From Rhodovastum sp963804495 (lineage in GTDB: Bacteria; Pseudomonadota; Alphaproteobacteria; Acetobacterales; Acetobacteraceae): a DNA stretch of 64,000 nt. The position numbers and the translations under genes were made by a program. Of this stretch, positions 28,463-37,912 are shown piece after piece. Below the pieces are notes generated by a model. It searched no databases. It was given only the letters and a program-made list of their open reading frames with translations, and was not told where the DNA came from. The number at the start of each line of letters is the position of its first letter. Position 1 is the first letter of the stretch. The stretch spans positions 1 through 64,000 of the forward strand of contig CAWDQN010000002.1 in NCBI GenBank assembly GCA_963804495.1, read 5' to 3'.

Positions 28463-28500
28463 AGTGACGGGGTCCAGGGAAGAGTCCTGGCTTGACTTGG

Positions 28501-28601
28501 CTAGAGCGCTCTGACCGTAAACGGTCAGAGCGCTCTAGCTCGTTGCTTTATCGAGCAACTTTATCGGCCGGCTATCGTCAGACTGGTCGATGTCGCTCTA
28601 G
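28501..28601 (+). repeat. ~100-bp palindrome-ended element, left copy
   Basis: Starts with a perfect 17-bp hairpin (CTAGAGCGCTCTGACCG, loop TAAA, CGGTCAGAGCGCTCTAG), then a small TTGCTTTATCGAGCAA hairpin, and ends GATGTCGCTCTAG. An inverted copy lies at 29860-29966. The terminal CTAG supplies the TAG stop of the minus-strand hydrolase (28598-28600). It encodes no protein and is probably a non-autonomous mobile or REP-type element. Confidence 0.85.
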
Positions 28602-29845
28602 TTTTCCGCCAGTCCCATTAATGTCCGCAACAGCACCCGCGTCCCAGCGGCCAGCTGCGACGAAGAGGCGTATTCCGCCGGATTATGGCTGATGCCCTTG
28701 CGGCAAGGCACGAAGATCATGCCGGTGGGGCACACCGGCACCAGGAACTGGGCGTCGTGAAACGCGCCGGAGGGCATGCGCCGGTGCGTCAGCCCTTCCG
28801 CCGCCGCGGCAGCCTCCACCGTGTCGATCACCACCGGGGCAAACTCGACCGGCAAGGCAAAAAAGGTCTCTTCCACCGTCACCCCGGCGTCGCGCACGGC
28901 GTTGTTCACCACGCCGGCAATGGCATCGCCGCGGGCGCGCAGCACCTCACCGTCGGGGTGGCGAAAATCGATGCTGAAGCTGACCTTGTTTGCCACCGAA
29001 TTCGCGGTGTTCGGCTCGACCATGACCCGCCCCACGGTGAAGCGCAGCACGTCGCCTGGGTCGTGCATCAGCGCGTTCAGCGCGGTGATGGCGCGCACCA
29101 TGTCCTGGAACGCATCGCGCCGCTGCGCCAGCGGCGTGGTTCCGGCATGCGCGGTATCGCCGGTGAGCGTGACGGTGAACCAGCGGCTGCCCTGGATGCC
29201 GGTGACCACGCCGATATCCAGTCCCTCGGCTTCCAGCCGCGGCCCCTGCTCGATATGCGCCTCGACATAAGCATGCGGCTTGCCGCCTAGCTTGCGCCGC
29301 GGCAGGTCGGCCTCGACGGCGAGGTGTTCCGCCAGCGCGTCGGCAAACCGTACGCCCTCGGCATCGGTCACCTCCGCCCAGGTGGCGAGCGGCTTGAACC
29401 CGGCCCAGGCCATGCTGCCCATGCAGCCTGGCGCGAAGCGCCCACCTTCTTCATTGGTCCAGGCCACCACCTCGATCGGCCGGCGGGTGACGATGCCGGC
29501 CTCGTGCAAGGCCGTCAGCGCCTCCAGCCCGGCGATGACGCCGGCGATGCCGTCGAACCGGCCGCCGTTGGGCTGGGTGTCCATATGGCTGCCGGTCAGC
29601 ACCGGCGCCGCCGAAGGATCTGTGCCCTCGCGCCGCAGCCATAGATTCGCGGCGTCATCGACGCTGACGCTCGCCCCCGCCGACGCGGCCCAGGAGATCA
29701 GCAGGCGCCGCGCCGCGCGGTCGAGCGGCGTCAGGCAGGCGCGGTTGACGCCGTCGCCTGGAATAGCGCCGATGTCCGCCATCTGCATCAGCCTGTCCCA
29801 CTGGCGGGCTTCGCTGACGGCGGCGGACGCCTTGGTCGTCGGCAT
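28598..29845 (-). CDS. M20 family N-carbamoyl amino acid / allantoate amidohydrolase
   Basis: 415 aa; ATG 29845 follows GAGAGG. A dinuclear zinc amidohydrolase that releases CO2 and ammonia from N-carbamoyl-amino acids, ureidoglycolate or allantoate. Metal-site motifs: TGSHMDTQPNGGRFDGIAGV (His and bridging Asp), VAWTNEEGGRFAPGCMGS (Glu-Glu), EAHIEQGPRLEAEG (His) and CRKGISHNPAEYAS (C-terminal His). The lid dimerisation domain has GSRWFTVTLTGDTAHAGTTP. Pyrimidine or purine nitrogen salvage is the likely use. The gene lies exactly between two inverted copies of a ~100-bp repeat whose ends sit at its stop and 15 bases before its start. Confidence 0.9.
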   Translation of the reverse strand: MPTTKASAAVSEARQWDRLMQMADIGAIPGDGVNRACLTPLDRAARRLLISWAASAGASVSVDDAANLWLRREGTDPSAAPVLTGSHMDTQPNGGRFDGIAGVIAGLEALTALHEAGIVTRRPIEVVAWTNEEGGRFAPGCMGSMAWAGFKPLATWAEVTDAEGVRFADALAEHLAVEADLPRRKLGGKPHAYVEAHIEQGPRLEAEGLDIGVVTGIQGSRWFTVTLTGDTAHAGTTPLAQRRDAFQDMVRAITALNALMHDPGDVLRFTVGRVMVEPNTANSVANKVSFSIDFRHPDGEVLRARGDAIAGVVNNAVRDAGVTVEETFFALPVEFAPVVIDTVEAAAAAEGLTHRRMPSGAFHDAQFLVPVCPTGMIFVPCRKGISHNPAEYASSSQLAAGTRVLLRTLMGLAEN

Positions 29846-29859
29846 GCACGAACCTCTCG

Positions 29860-29966
29860 TTAGAGCAACATCGGCCCGACTGGCGATAGCCAACCGATAA
29901 AGTTGCTCGATAAAACAAAGAGCTAGAGCGCTCCCCCCATTTACGGTCAGGGTGAAAGCGCGCTAG
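29860..29966 (-). repeat. ~100-bp palindrome-ended element, right (inverted) copy
   Basis: Reverse complement of the copy at 28501-28601, sharing TTTATCGAGCAACTTTATCG, GGCTATCGNCAG and the GCTCTA end. The palindrome at the outer end is degenerate here. The outer CTAG provides the TAG stop of the efflux lipoprotein gene (29963-29965). Its inner end lies 15 bases upstream of the hydrolase ATG, so it forms that gene's immediate upstream region. Confidence 0.82.
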
Positions 29967-31483
29967 GGAAACAATGGCTGCGAATCCTCGACCTGGTCCC
30001 GCCCCGGCAGCGCCGCCGCCGCCCAGCCGCCGCCCAGCGCCTCGATTAGCGCCACGCTGGCAACCAGACGGCTCTGCTGCACCGCCAGCGCAGCCTGCTG
30101 GTCCGACAGCAGCAGGGCCTGTTCGGTGATGACGCTGGTATAGGCCAGGGTGCCGGCGCGGTATTCATTCAGCGTTATCTCCACCGCCCGCCGCGCCGAG
30201 TCCACCGCGATCGCTTCCGCCGCCGCCTGCTGCTCCAAAATGCGCAGGCCCGACAGTGCGTCTTCCACCTGCTGGAACGCGGTCAGAACGGTCTGCCGGT
30301 AGGTCGCTACCGATTGGTCATAGGTCGCCCGCGCCGCCGCCACCGCCGCGCTGCGGGCGCCGGCCGAAAACACCGTCTGACTCAGCGTCGCACCCAGCGA
30401 CCACACCCCGCTTCGGCCGAGGCTGAACAAATTGGCCAGCGCGCCGCCGGTCAGCCCGCCGGTCGCGGAGAGCGAGATGTCGGGGTAGAACGCCGCGATC
30501 TGCACGCCGATCAGCGCGTTGTTGTCTTGCATCTGCCGTTCCGCCGCCGCGATATCGGGGCGGCGTTCGAGCAAAGCCGACGGCAGGCCGGGCGGCACCA
30601 CCGGCACGTCGCTGGCCAGCGGTGCGGGCGCGATGGTGAGTTCGGCCGGCGCGTGCCCGGTCAGCATGGCGATGGCGTGCTCGTATTGCTGGCGCTGCAC
30701 GCCGACACCGACAAGCTGCGCCTCGGTCGACTGCAATTGCGCCCGCGCCGTCACCACATCGCCGCTGGAGGCGGTGCCGGCATTGTACTGGTTCTCGGTG
30801 ATCTGCAAGGAGCGACGGTAAGCATCCGTGGTTTCGCGCAGCAGGTCGGCCAGAGCATCCTCGGCGCGCAGATCGAAATAATCGGTGGCCAACGTCGCCT
30901 GGGCGGACAGTTTCGCATTCGCCAGGTCGGCCGCGCTGACCTGCGCGCCGGCGACATTACTTTCCACCTGGCGGCGCACCCGGCCCCACACATCCAGATC
31001 CCACGACACCGAGCCGCTCGTGCTGTACTGGGCGCCGGACGCACTGCCGCCGCTGCCGGTCGTCGCGCCGGAGGCACCGCGGGAACCGCCGCTGCGGGAG
31101 GCACCGACGGTCAGCCCGGCCGTGGGGAAAAAACTTGCCCTCGCTTCCGCCACCAGCGCAACCGCGTTGCGATACTGCGCTTCGTACTCCTTCACGGTCT
31201 GGTTGGAAACGTCCACCATCCGCTCCAGGCGGTCCAGTTCGGGATCATGGTAGATCGCCCACCACGTGCCCTTGTCCGCGTCATCCGTGGGGTGGGCCGG
31301 CTGCCAGCCGTTCAACTCTTTGAATTCTGTCGGCACCGGCGCTTCGGGTTTTTGGTAGTCTGGGCCAACGGTACAGCCCACGACGAATAGAACCAGCGCG
31401 AGCCGGGGCGTTGCCCCGGACCCGACCAGGGGCGTTGCCCCTGGACCCCACCAAGGGCCACAGGCCCTTGGAGCCCGGATCAT
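29963..31483 (-). CDS. RND efflux outer-membrane lipoprotein, NodT family
   Basis: 506 aa. The start is fixed at 31483 by an ATGA overlap with the stop of the pump gene upstream. The leader is odd: residues ~4-30 are the translation of a dispersed intergenic repeat (PRACGPWWGPGATPLVGSGA), followed by the hydrophobic LALVLFVVGC lipobox and TVGPDYQKPEAPVP. The body has both OEP repeats, with SWDLDVWGRVRRQVES, LLERRPDIAAAERQM and LAYTSVITEQALLL. It is the exit duct of the MdtABC-type pump encoded upstream. A Gly/Ser-rich insert (SGGSRGASGATTGSGGSASG) lies in the first repeat. Confidence 0.9.
   Translation of the reverse strand: MIRAPRACGPWWGPGATPLVGSGATPRLALVLFVVGCTVGPDYQKPEAPVPTEFKELNGWQPAHPTDDADKGTWWAIYHDPELDRLERMVDVSNQTVKEYEAQYRNAVALVAEARASFFPTAGLTVGASRSGGSRGASGATTGSGGSASGAQYSTSGSVSWDLDVWGRVRRQVESNVAGAQVSAADLANAKLSAQATLATDYFDLRAEDALADLLRETTDAYRRSLQITENQYNAGTASSGDVVTARAQLQSTEAQLVGVGVQRQQYEHAIAMLTGHAPAELTIAPAPLASDVPVVPPGLPSALLERRPDIAAAERQMQDNNALIGVQIAAFYPDISLSATGGLTGGALANLFSLGRSGVWSLGATLSQTVFSAGARSAAVAAARATYDQSVATYRQTVLTAFQQVEDALSGLRILEQQAAAEAIAVDSARRAVEITLNEYRAGTLAYTSVITEQALLLSDQQAALAVQQSRLVASVALIEALGGGWAAAALPGRDQVEDSQPLFP
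31405..31472. repeat. dispersed palindromic repeat, copy 3, inside a coding region
   Basis: Three consecutive blocks: GGGGCGTTGCCCCGGACCC, CCAGGGGC-GTT-GCCCCTGG, and CCAAGGGCC-ACA-GGCCCTTGG. They belong to the same family as the copies near 49121, 49740 and 53976. Here the repeat is translated as the N-terminal leader of the NodT lipoprotein. Confidence 0.8.
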
Positions 31484-34400
31484 TCTGCGGCTCCCGGTGA
31501 CAGGTGCCAACGGCGACCTGCCGCCAAGCGGAAACGGTCCAGATACAGATACAGGACCGGCGTCGTGTACAGGGTCAGAACCTGACTGACCATCAGGCCA
31601 CCGACAATCGCGATGCCAAGTGGGCGGCGCAACTCGCCGCCATCGCCGAAACTCAAGGCCAACGGCAAGGCTCCGAACATGGCCGCACAGGTGGTCATCA
31701 TGATCGGGCGAAACCGCAGCCGGCAGGCCGTAAAAATCGCATCGCGCGAGCCCATGCCATGCGCCCGCTCAGCATCCAGCGCGAAATCGATCATCATGAT
31801 GGCGTTCTTCTTGACGATGCCGATCAGCAGGATCACCCCGATCAGGGCAATGATGCTGAATTCGGTGTTGAACATCAGCAGGGCCAGCACCGCGCCGACA
31901 CCCGCCGAGGGCAGGGTCGACAGGATGGTGACCGGGTGGATGAAGCTTTCATACAGGATGCCGAGAACGATATAGACGGCGACCAGCGCCGCGGCGATCA
32001 GGATCGGCTCGCTGTCCAACGACTTTTGGAATGTTTCCGCGGTACCCTGGAAACTGCCGTGAATGCTCGCCGGCATGCCAACCCGCCGCATCGCCGCCGC
32101 CACCGTCGCGGTGGCGTCGCTGAGCGACTTGCCGGGGGCAAGGTTGAAGGAAATCGTGGTGGCGACGAACAGCCCCTGGTGGTTCACCGACAGCGGCGTG
32201 TTGCCCGGGCCGAAGGTGGTAAAGGCGGCCATCGGCACCATGGTTTCCTGGCTGGTGCTGACGGCGGCACCCGAGGAAGCGCTGCCCTTGCCGGTATTGG
32301 CCAGCGCATTGGTGGCCGCGTTGCGCGCCGAACTGCCGGCAATGCTGGCCGCTGTCGCCGCGCTGGTGGCGGTGCTGCTGGCGGTGCTGACCGCGACGGT
32401 ACCGATCACCGCGTTCGTTGTCTGCGTGCCGCTGGCCGACCCGCCGGAGGTGCTGACGAAAATATCCTTCAATGTCTCCGGCGCCTGCCAGTAGCGCGGC
32501 GCCACTTCCATCACGACATGGTACTGGTTCTGCGCGCTGTAGATGGTGGAAACCTGCCGCTGTCCGAACGCGTCGTACAGGGTGTTGTCGATCTGGCTGG
32601 GGTTGACGCCGAGCCGGCTCGCGGTGGCGCGATCGATCAGCAGGTCGGTTTCCAACCCTTTCTGCTGCTGGTCGGAATTGACATCGCGCAGCACCGGATC
32701 GTGTTCCAGCGCGGCCAGCAGTTTCGGCCCCCATTCATACACCAGCGCTGTACCTGTCGGCCTGCAAGGTGAACTGATAGGCGGCGTTGGTCTGCCGCCC
32801 GCCGACGCGGATATCCTGGATCGGCACCAGGAACAGCCTGGCCCCGGGCACCACCGACAATTTGCGCCGCAGCCCGGTCATGACGTCGTCGATGCCGGCG
32901 CGCTCAGCCAGCGGTTTCAAGGCCACGAACACCTGGCCGCTGTTGGTTTGCCCGCCGCCGCCGCCGCTGCCCTGGCCAGTGAAACCCACCACGCTCTGCA
33001 CCGCCGGATCGTGCTGCACGATGTCGATCATCTGTGCCAGCTTCCGCTGCATCGCCTGGAAGGAAATGCTCTGGTCGGCCTGCAGCCCGCCGATCATCCG
33101 TCCGGTATCCTGCTGCGGGAAGAACCCCTTCGGGACGAAAACATACAAAACGACATTCAGCACCACGGTCAGCAGCAGCGCCATCATCACCAGCCCGCCG
33201 TGGCGCAGCGCCCAGGCCAGGCTGCGCTCGTACAACGACAGCGCGCGATCGAACAGGGTGCGCCGCACCGGGCCCTCGCGCCGGACCGCCGGGCGCAGGA
33301 ACAGGGCGCACATCATCGGCGTGGTGGTAAGCGAAATCGCCAGCGACACCAGAATGGCCAGCGACAGCGTCACCGCGAACTCGCGGAACAGCCGCCCGAC
33401 GATGCCGCCCATCAGCAGAATCGGCAGGAACACGGCGATGAGCGAGAAACTGATCGACATCACCGTGAAGCCGACCTCGCGCGCCCCGCGCATGGCGGCC
33501 TGCAGGCGCGGCATGCCCGCCTCGATATGGCGGGAGATGTTCTCCAGCACCACGATCGCATCGTCCACCACGAAGCCGGTGGCCACCGTCAGCGCCATCA
33601 GCGACAGGTTGTCCAGGCTGTAGCCCAGCAAGTACATCGCCCCGAAGGTGCCGATGATGGACACCGGCACCGCGATCGCCGGGATCAGGGTCGCGCGGAA
33701 GCTGCGCAGGAACAGGAACACCACCAGCGTCACCAGAACCACGGCGATCAGCAAGGTTCGTTCGGTATCGCGCAGGCTGGCCCGGATCGTTCTGGTGCTG
33801 TCGAGCGCGATCAGCAGATCGATATCGCGCGGCATCGCCGCCAGCAGCTGCGGGATTGCTTCCTTCACGCTGTCGACCGTGGCGATGATGTTGGCGCCGG
33901 GCTGGCGAAACAGGATCACCAGCACCGAGGGCTTGCCGTCGGCCAGCGCGTCGTTGCGCAAGTTCTCGACCGAATCCTGCACCTCCGCCAAATCCGACAG
34001 CCGCACCCCCGCGCCGTTGCGCCAGGCGACCACCAGCGGCCGGTAGTCGTCGGCGTGCGATGCCTGGTCGTTGGTGTACAGCTGATAGTGCAGCGCGTCG
34101 GACTCGATGGCCCCCTTCGGGCTGTTGGCATTGGCCGAGGCGAGCGCGGCGCGCACATCCTCCAGGCCGATGCCGTATTTGAACAGCGCCGTCGGGTTCA
34201 GCTCCACCCGCACCGCCGGCAATGCCGCGCCGCCGATGATCACCTGGCCGATGCCGCTGATCTGCGACAGGCGCTGCGACATCACGTTGCTGGCGGCGTC
34301 GTAGATCTGCCCGCGGGTCAGCGTTTTCGACGTGAGCGCCAGCACCATGATCGGCGCGTCGGACGGATTGACCTTGCGGTAGGTCGGGTTGCTGCGCAGG

Positions 34401-34765
34401 CTGCTCGGCAGGTCGGCGCGCGCGGCGTTGATCGCCGCCTGCACGTCGCGCGCCGCCCCGTTGATGTCGCGGTCGAGCCCGAATTGCAGCACCACCCGCG
34501 CCTGCCCGACCGAGCTGGTCGAGGTCATTTCCGTCACGTCGGCGATCTGCCCGAGATGGCGCTCCAGCGGCCCGGCCACACTGGTCGCCACCGTGTCGGG
34601 GCTGGCGCCCGGCAACTGCGCCTGCACCGAAATGGTGGGAAAATCCACTTGCGGCAGCGGCGAGACCGGCAGTTTGAAAAAGGCGAAGATGCCGGCCAAC
34701 GCGATGCCGGTGGTCAGCAGGGTGGTGGCGACCGGGCGGGCGATGAACGGGGCGGAGAAATTCAC
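31480..34765 (-). pseudogene. mdtC: RND efflux pump subunit, MdtC-like, frameshifted
   Basis: Two overlapping frames (32735-34765 and 31480-32742) join into one protein of 1094 residues if one base near 32755 is removed: AAYQFTLQAD then GTALVYEWGPKLLAALEHD. The N-terminal frame holds FIARPVATTLLTTGIAL and the TM4 relay aspartates (GFVVDDAIVVLENISR); the C-terminal frame holds LSVNHQGLFVATTISFNL and IVKKNAIMMIDFALDAE. The C-terminal periplasmic part carries an unusual insert of about 80 residues rich in Ser, Ala and Thr (TASSTATSAATAASIAGSSA). Start and stop overlap both neighbours by ATGA (34762-34765 and 31480-31483), so operon coupling is intact. Partner of the MdtB-like pump upstream. Confidence 0.87.
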
Positions 34766-37700
34766 GACGCCGCCTTGTCGGTTGCCGCATCCGGGGCCAG
34801 CCCGCCGCCGGACAAACGCCGGGCCAGCCGGTCGAACATCAGATAGATCACCGGCGTGGTGAATAGTGTCAGCACCTGGCTGACGATCAGCCCGCCGACG
34901 ATCGCCACGCCGAGCGGCTGGCGCAGTTCCGATCCCGTGCCGTGGCCCAGCATCAGCGGCAGCGCGGCCAGCAGGGCGGCCATGGTTGTCATCAGGATCG
35001 GCCGGAACCGCAGCAGGCAGGCCTGGTGGATCGCCTCGCGCGCCGGCTTGCCCTCGACGCGCTCGGCCTCCAGCGCGAAGTCGATCATCATGATGGCGTT
35101 TTTCTTGACGATGCCGATCAGCAGGATGATGCCGATGATGGAAATGACATCGATATCGTCGCCGGCGATCAGCAGCGCCACCAGCGCGCCGGCGCCGGCC
35201 GAGGGCAGGGTAGACAGGATCGTCAGCGGGTGGATGAAGCTTTCATACAGCACCCCCAGCACGATATAGACCGTCACCACAGCCGCCAGCACCAGGAACA
35301 GCTCGTTCGACAGCGAGGCCTGCAGCGCCTGCGCCGCCCCCTGGAACGCAATGATAAAGCTTTCCGGCAGGCCGACATCCTGTTGCGCCTGGCGGATGGC
35401 GGCCACCGCCGCGCCCAGCGACGCGCCGGCGGCGGTATCGAACGAAATGGTCGTCGCCGGGAACTGGCCGAGATGGCTGATCTGCAACGGCCCCGGTTTC
35501 TGCTCGACATGCACGATGGCGGACAGCGGCACCTGGCCGGTGGTGGAGGCTGCACTGGGAAGAAAAATCGCCGACAGCGCTTCCAGCGAGGTCTGCAGCG
35601 AGGGGTCCGCCTCCATGATCACCCGGTACTGGTTGGACTGGGTATAGATGGTGGAAATGATGCGTTGTCCAAACAAATCATACAGCGCGTTGTCCACCGT
35701 CGCCGGAGTGATGCCGAAGCGTGCCGCCGTCTCCCGGTCGATCACCACATTGACGGTTAATCCCTGTTGTTGCAGGTCGCTGGCGACATTGCTCAGCTCA
35801 GGCGATTGCGCCAGCCGCTCCAGCAGTTTCGGCACCCATTCGGTGAACGCCGAGAGGTTCGGGTTTTCCAGGACGAACTGGTACTGCGTGCGGCTGATGG
35901 CCGCATCGATGGTCAGATCCTGCACCGGCTGCAGATACAGCGACACGCCGGCGACCGACGCGGTTTCCTGCAGCAGACGGCGGCTGATGCCGGTTGCATC
36001 CGGGCGGCGGTCGTTCCTCGGTTTCAGGTTGATCAGGAAGCGGCCGCTGTTCAGCGTCTTGTTGCTGCCGTCCACGCCGATGAACGAGCTCACGCTGACC
36101 ACATCCGGGTCTTTCAGGATCGCCGCAGCCAGCTCCTGCTGGTGCTGCGCCATGGCGGGAAACGACGTGGTTTGCGCCGCCACCGAAATGCCCTGGATCA
36201 CTCCGGTGTCCTGCACCGGAAAGAACCCTTTCGGCACGATGACATACAGCCAGACCGTCACCGCCATGGTGGCGAACGCGATCGCCAGAGTCACGCCCTG
36301 GTGCTCCAGCACCACCGTCAGTGCCCGGTCGTAGCGGCCGATCACCCAGTTGAAGCCGCGTTCCGCCGCCAGGTCGAAGCGGGAGCGCTCGGCGTCCTTG
36401 CGGTGGCGCACCAGCCTGGCGCACAACATCGGCACCAGGGTCAGCGACACGATGGCGGAGATGACGATAGTCACCGACAGGGTGATCGCGAATTCGTGGA
36501 ACAGCCTGCCGACCACATCGCCCATGAACAGCAGCGGGATCAGCACCGCGATCAGCGACACGGTGAGCGAAATGATAGTGAAGCCGATCTGCGCGCTGCC
36601 TTTCAGTGCCGCCTCCAGCGGCGCCTCCCCGGCTTCGACATAGCGGGAGACATTTTCGATCATCACGATAGCGTCGTCCACCACGAAGCCGGTGGAGATG
36701 GTCAGCGCCATCAGAGACAGATTGTCGAGGCTGAACCCCAGCAGGTACATTGCCGCCAGCGTGCCGACCAGCGACAGCGGCACCGACAGGCTGGGAATGA
36801 TCGTCGCCGGCAGGTTGCGCAGGAACAGGAAAATCACCAGCACGACCAGGGCGACGGCCAGCCCCAGTTCGAACTCCACGTCGGCCACCGAGGCGCGGAT
36901 GGTTGTGGTGCGGTCGGTCAGCACGGCGACATCGACGGCGGCGGGCAGGGTTGCCTGCAGTTGCGGCAGCAGCGCCTTGATCGTGTCGGCCACAGCGATG
37001 ACATTCGCGCCGGGCTGGCGCTGCACGTTGACGATCACCGCTGGCGTGGTCCCCGCCCAGGCGCCGAGCTTGGTGTTTTCCGCACCGTTCACCACGCTCG
37101 CCACATCGGACAGTTTCACCGGCGCGCCATTGCGGTAGGCGATCACCAGGGCGAGATAGTCCTTCGGGTCTGTGATCTGGTCGTTGGCATTGATGGTGGA
37201 GGCCTGTGCCGGGCCGTCGAAATTGCCCTTCGGCGTATTGACATTGGCATTGCCGAGGGTGGTGCGCAGATCGTCGATATTCAGCCCATAGGCGGCGAGC
37301 GCGCGCGGATTGACCTGGATGCGCACAGCCGGCCGCTGGCCGCCGCTGATGCTTACCAGCCCGACCCCCGGAAGCTGCGAGATTTTCTGCGCCAGCCTGG
37401 TGTCAGCCAGATCCTCGACCTGCGTCAGCGGCAGGGTTTTCGAGGTCAGCGCCAGGGTGATGATCGGCGCGTCGGCCGGATTCACCTTGGCATAGATCGG
37501 CGGCGCCGGCAGGTCAGACGGCAGCAGATTGCCGGCCGCATTGATCGCCGCCTGCACCTGCTGCTCGGCGATATCGAGACTGATATCCAGGCTGAACTGC
37601 AAGGTGATCACCGAGGCCCCGGCCGAGCTGGTCGAGAACATCTGGTTCAGGCTCGGCATCTGGCCGAACTGCACCTCCAGCGGCGAGGTGACCGAGGAGG

Positions 37701-37878
37701 TCATCACTTCCGGGCTGGCGCCCGGATAGAAGGTCTGCACCTGGATGGTCGGGTAATCCACCTCCGGCAGGGCGGAGATCGGCAGGAACCGGTAGGCGAC
37801 GATGCCGACCAGCAGGATGGCGGCCATCAGCAGCGTGGTCGCCACCGGCCGCAGGATGAAGGGACGCGACGGGCTCAT
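34762..37878 (-). CDS. mdtB: RND efflux pump subunit, MdtB-like
   Basis: 1038 aa, full length. Inner-membrane proton antiporter that in MdtABC systems forms a mixed trimer with MdtC. N-terminus FILRPVATTLLMAAILLVG; first porter domain with MFSTSSAGASVITLQFSL; TM4 relay aspartates in GFVVDDAIVMIENVSRYVEA; VPKGFFPVQDTGVIQG before the second half; IVKKNAIMMIDFALEAERVE in TM10-11. It overlaps the MdtC-like gene by four bases (ATGA) and lies 34 bases after the adaptor gene. E. coli relatives export bile salts and novobiocin; substrates here are unknown. No BaeSR-type regulator is in the window. Confidence 0.92.
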   Translation of the reverse strand: MSPSRPFILRPVATTLLMAAILLVGIVAYRFLPISALPEVDYPTIQVQTFYPGASPEVMTSSVTSPLEVQFGQMPSLNQMFSTSSAGASVITLQFSLDISLDIAEQQVQAAINAAGNLLPSDLPAPPIYAKVNPADAPIITLALTSKTLPLTQVEDLADTRLAQKISQLPGVGLVSISGGQRPAVRIQVNPRALAAYGLNIDDLRTTLGNANVNTPKGNFDGPAQASTINANDQITDPKDYLALVIAYRNGAPVKLSDVASVVNGAENTKLGAWAGTTPAVIVNVQRQPGANVIAVADTIKALLPQLQATLPAAVDVAVLTDRTTTIRASVADVEFELGLAVALVVLVIFLFLRNLPATIIPSLSVPLSLVGTLAAMYLLGFSLDNLSLMALTISTGFVVDDAIVMIENVSRYVEAGEAPLEAALKGSAQIGFTIISLTVSLIAVLIPLLFMGDVVGRLFHEFAITLSVTIVISAIVSLTLVPMLCARLVRHRKDAERSRFDLAAERGFNWVIGRYDRALTVVLEHQGVTLAIAFATMAVTVWLYVIVPKGFFPVQDTGVIQGISVAAQTTSFPAMAQHQQELAAAILKDPDVVSVSSFIGVDGSNKTLNSGRFLINLKPRNDRRPDATGISRRLLQETASVAGVSLYLQPVQDLTIDAAISRTQYQFVLENPNLSAFTEWVPKLLERLAQSPELSNVASDLQQQGLTVNVVIDRETAARFGITPATVDNALYDLFGQRIISTIYTQSNQYRVIMEADPSLQTSLEALSAIFLPSAASTTGQVPLSAIVHVEQKPGPLQISHLGQFPATTISFDTAAGASLGAAVAAIRQAQQDVGLPESFIIAFQGAAQALQASLSNELFLVLAAVVTVYIVLGVLYESFIHPLTILSTLPSAGAGALVALLIAGDDIDVISIIGIILLIGIVKKNAIMMIDFALEAERVEGKPAREAIHQACLLRFRPILMTTMAALLAALPLMLGHGTGSELRQPLGVAIVGGLIVSQVLTLFTTPVIYLMFDRLARRLSGGGLAPDAATDKAAS

Positions 37879-37912
37879 TCGGCGCGTCCGCGGTCAATCG
37901 GGGGGAGGCGGA

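Noticed and set aside
28501..28538. Plain terminator for the M81 gene
   Set aside because: The hairpin is part of a larger element with an inverted copy at 29860-29966, so it is described as a repeat, though it may also terminate transcription.
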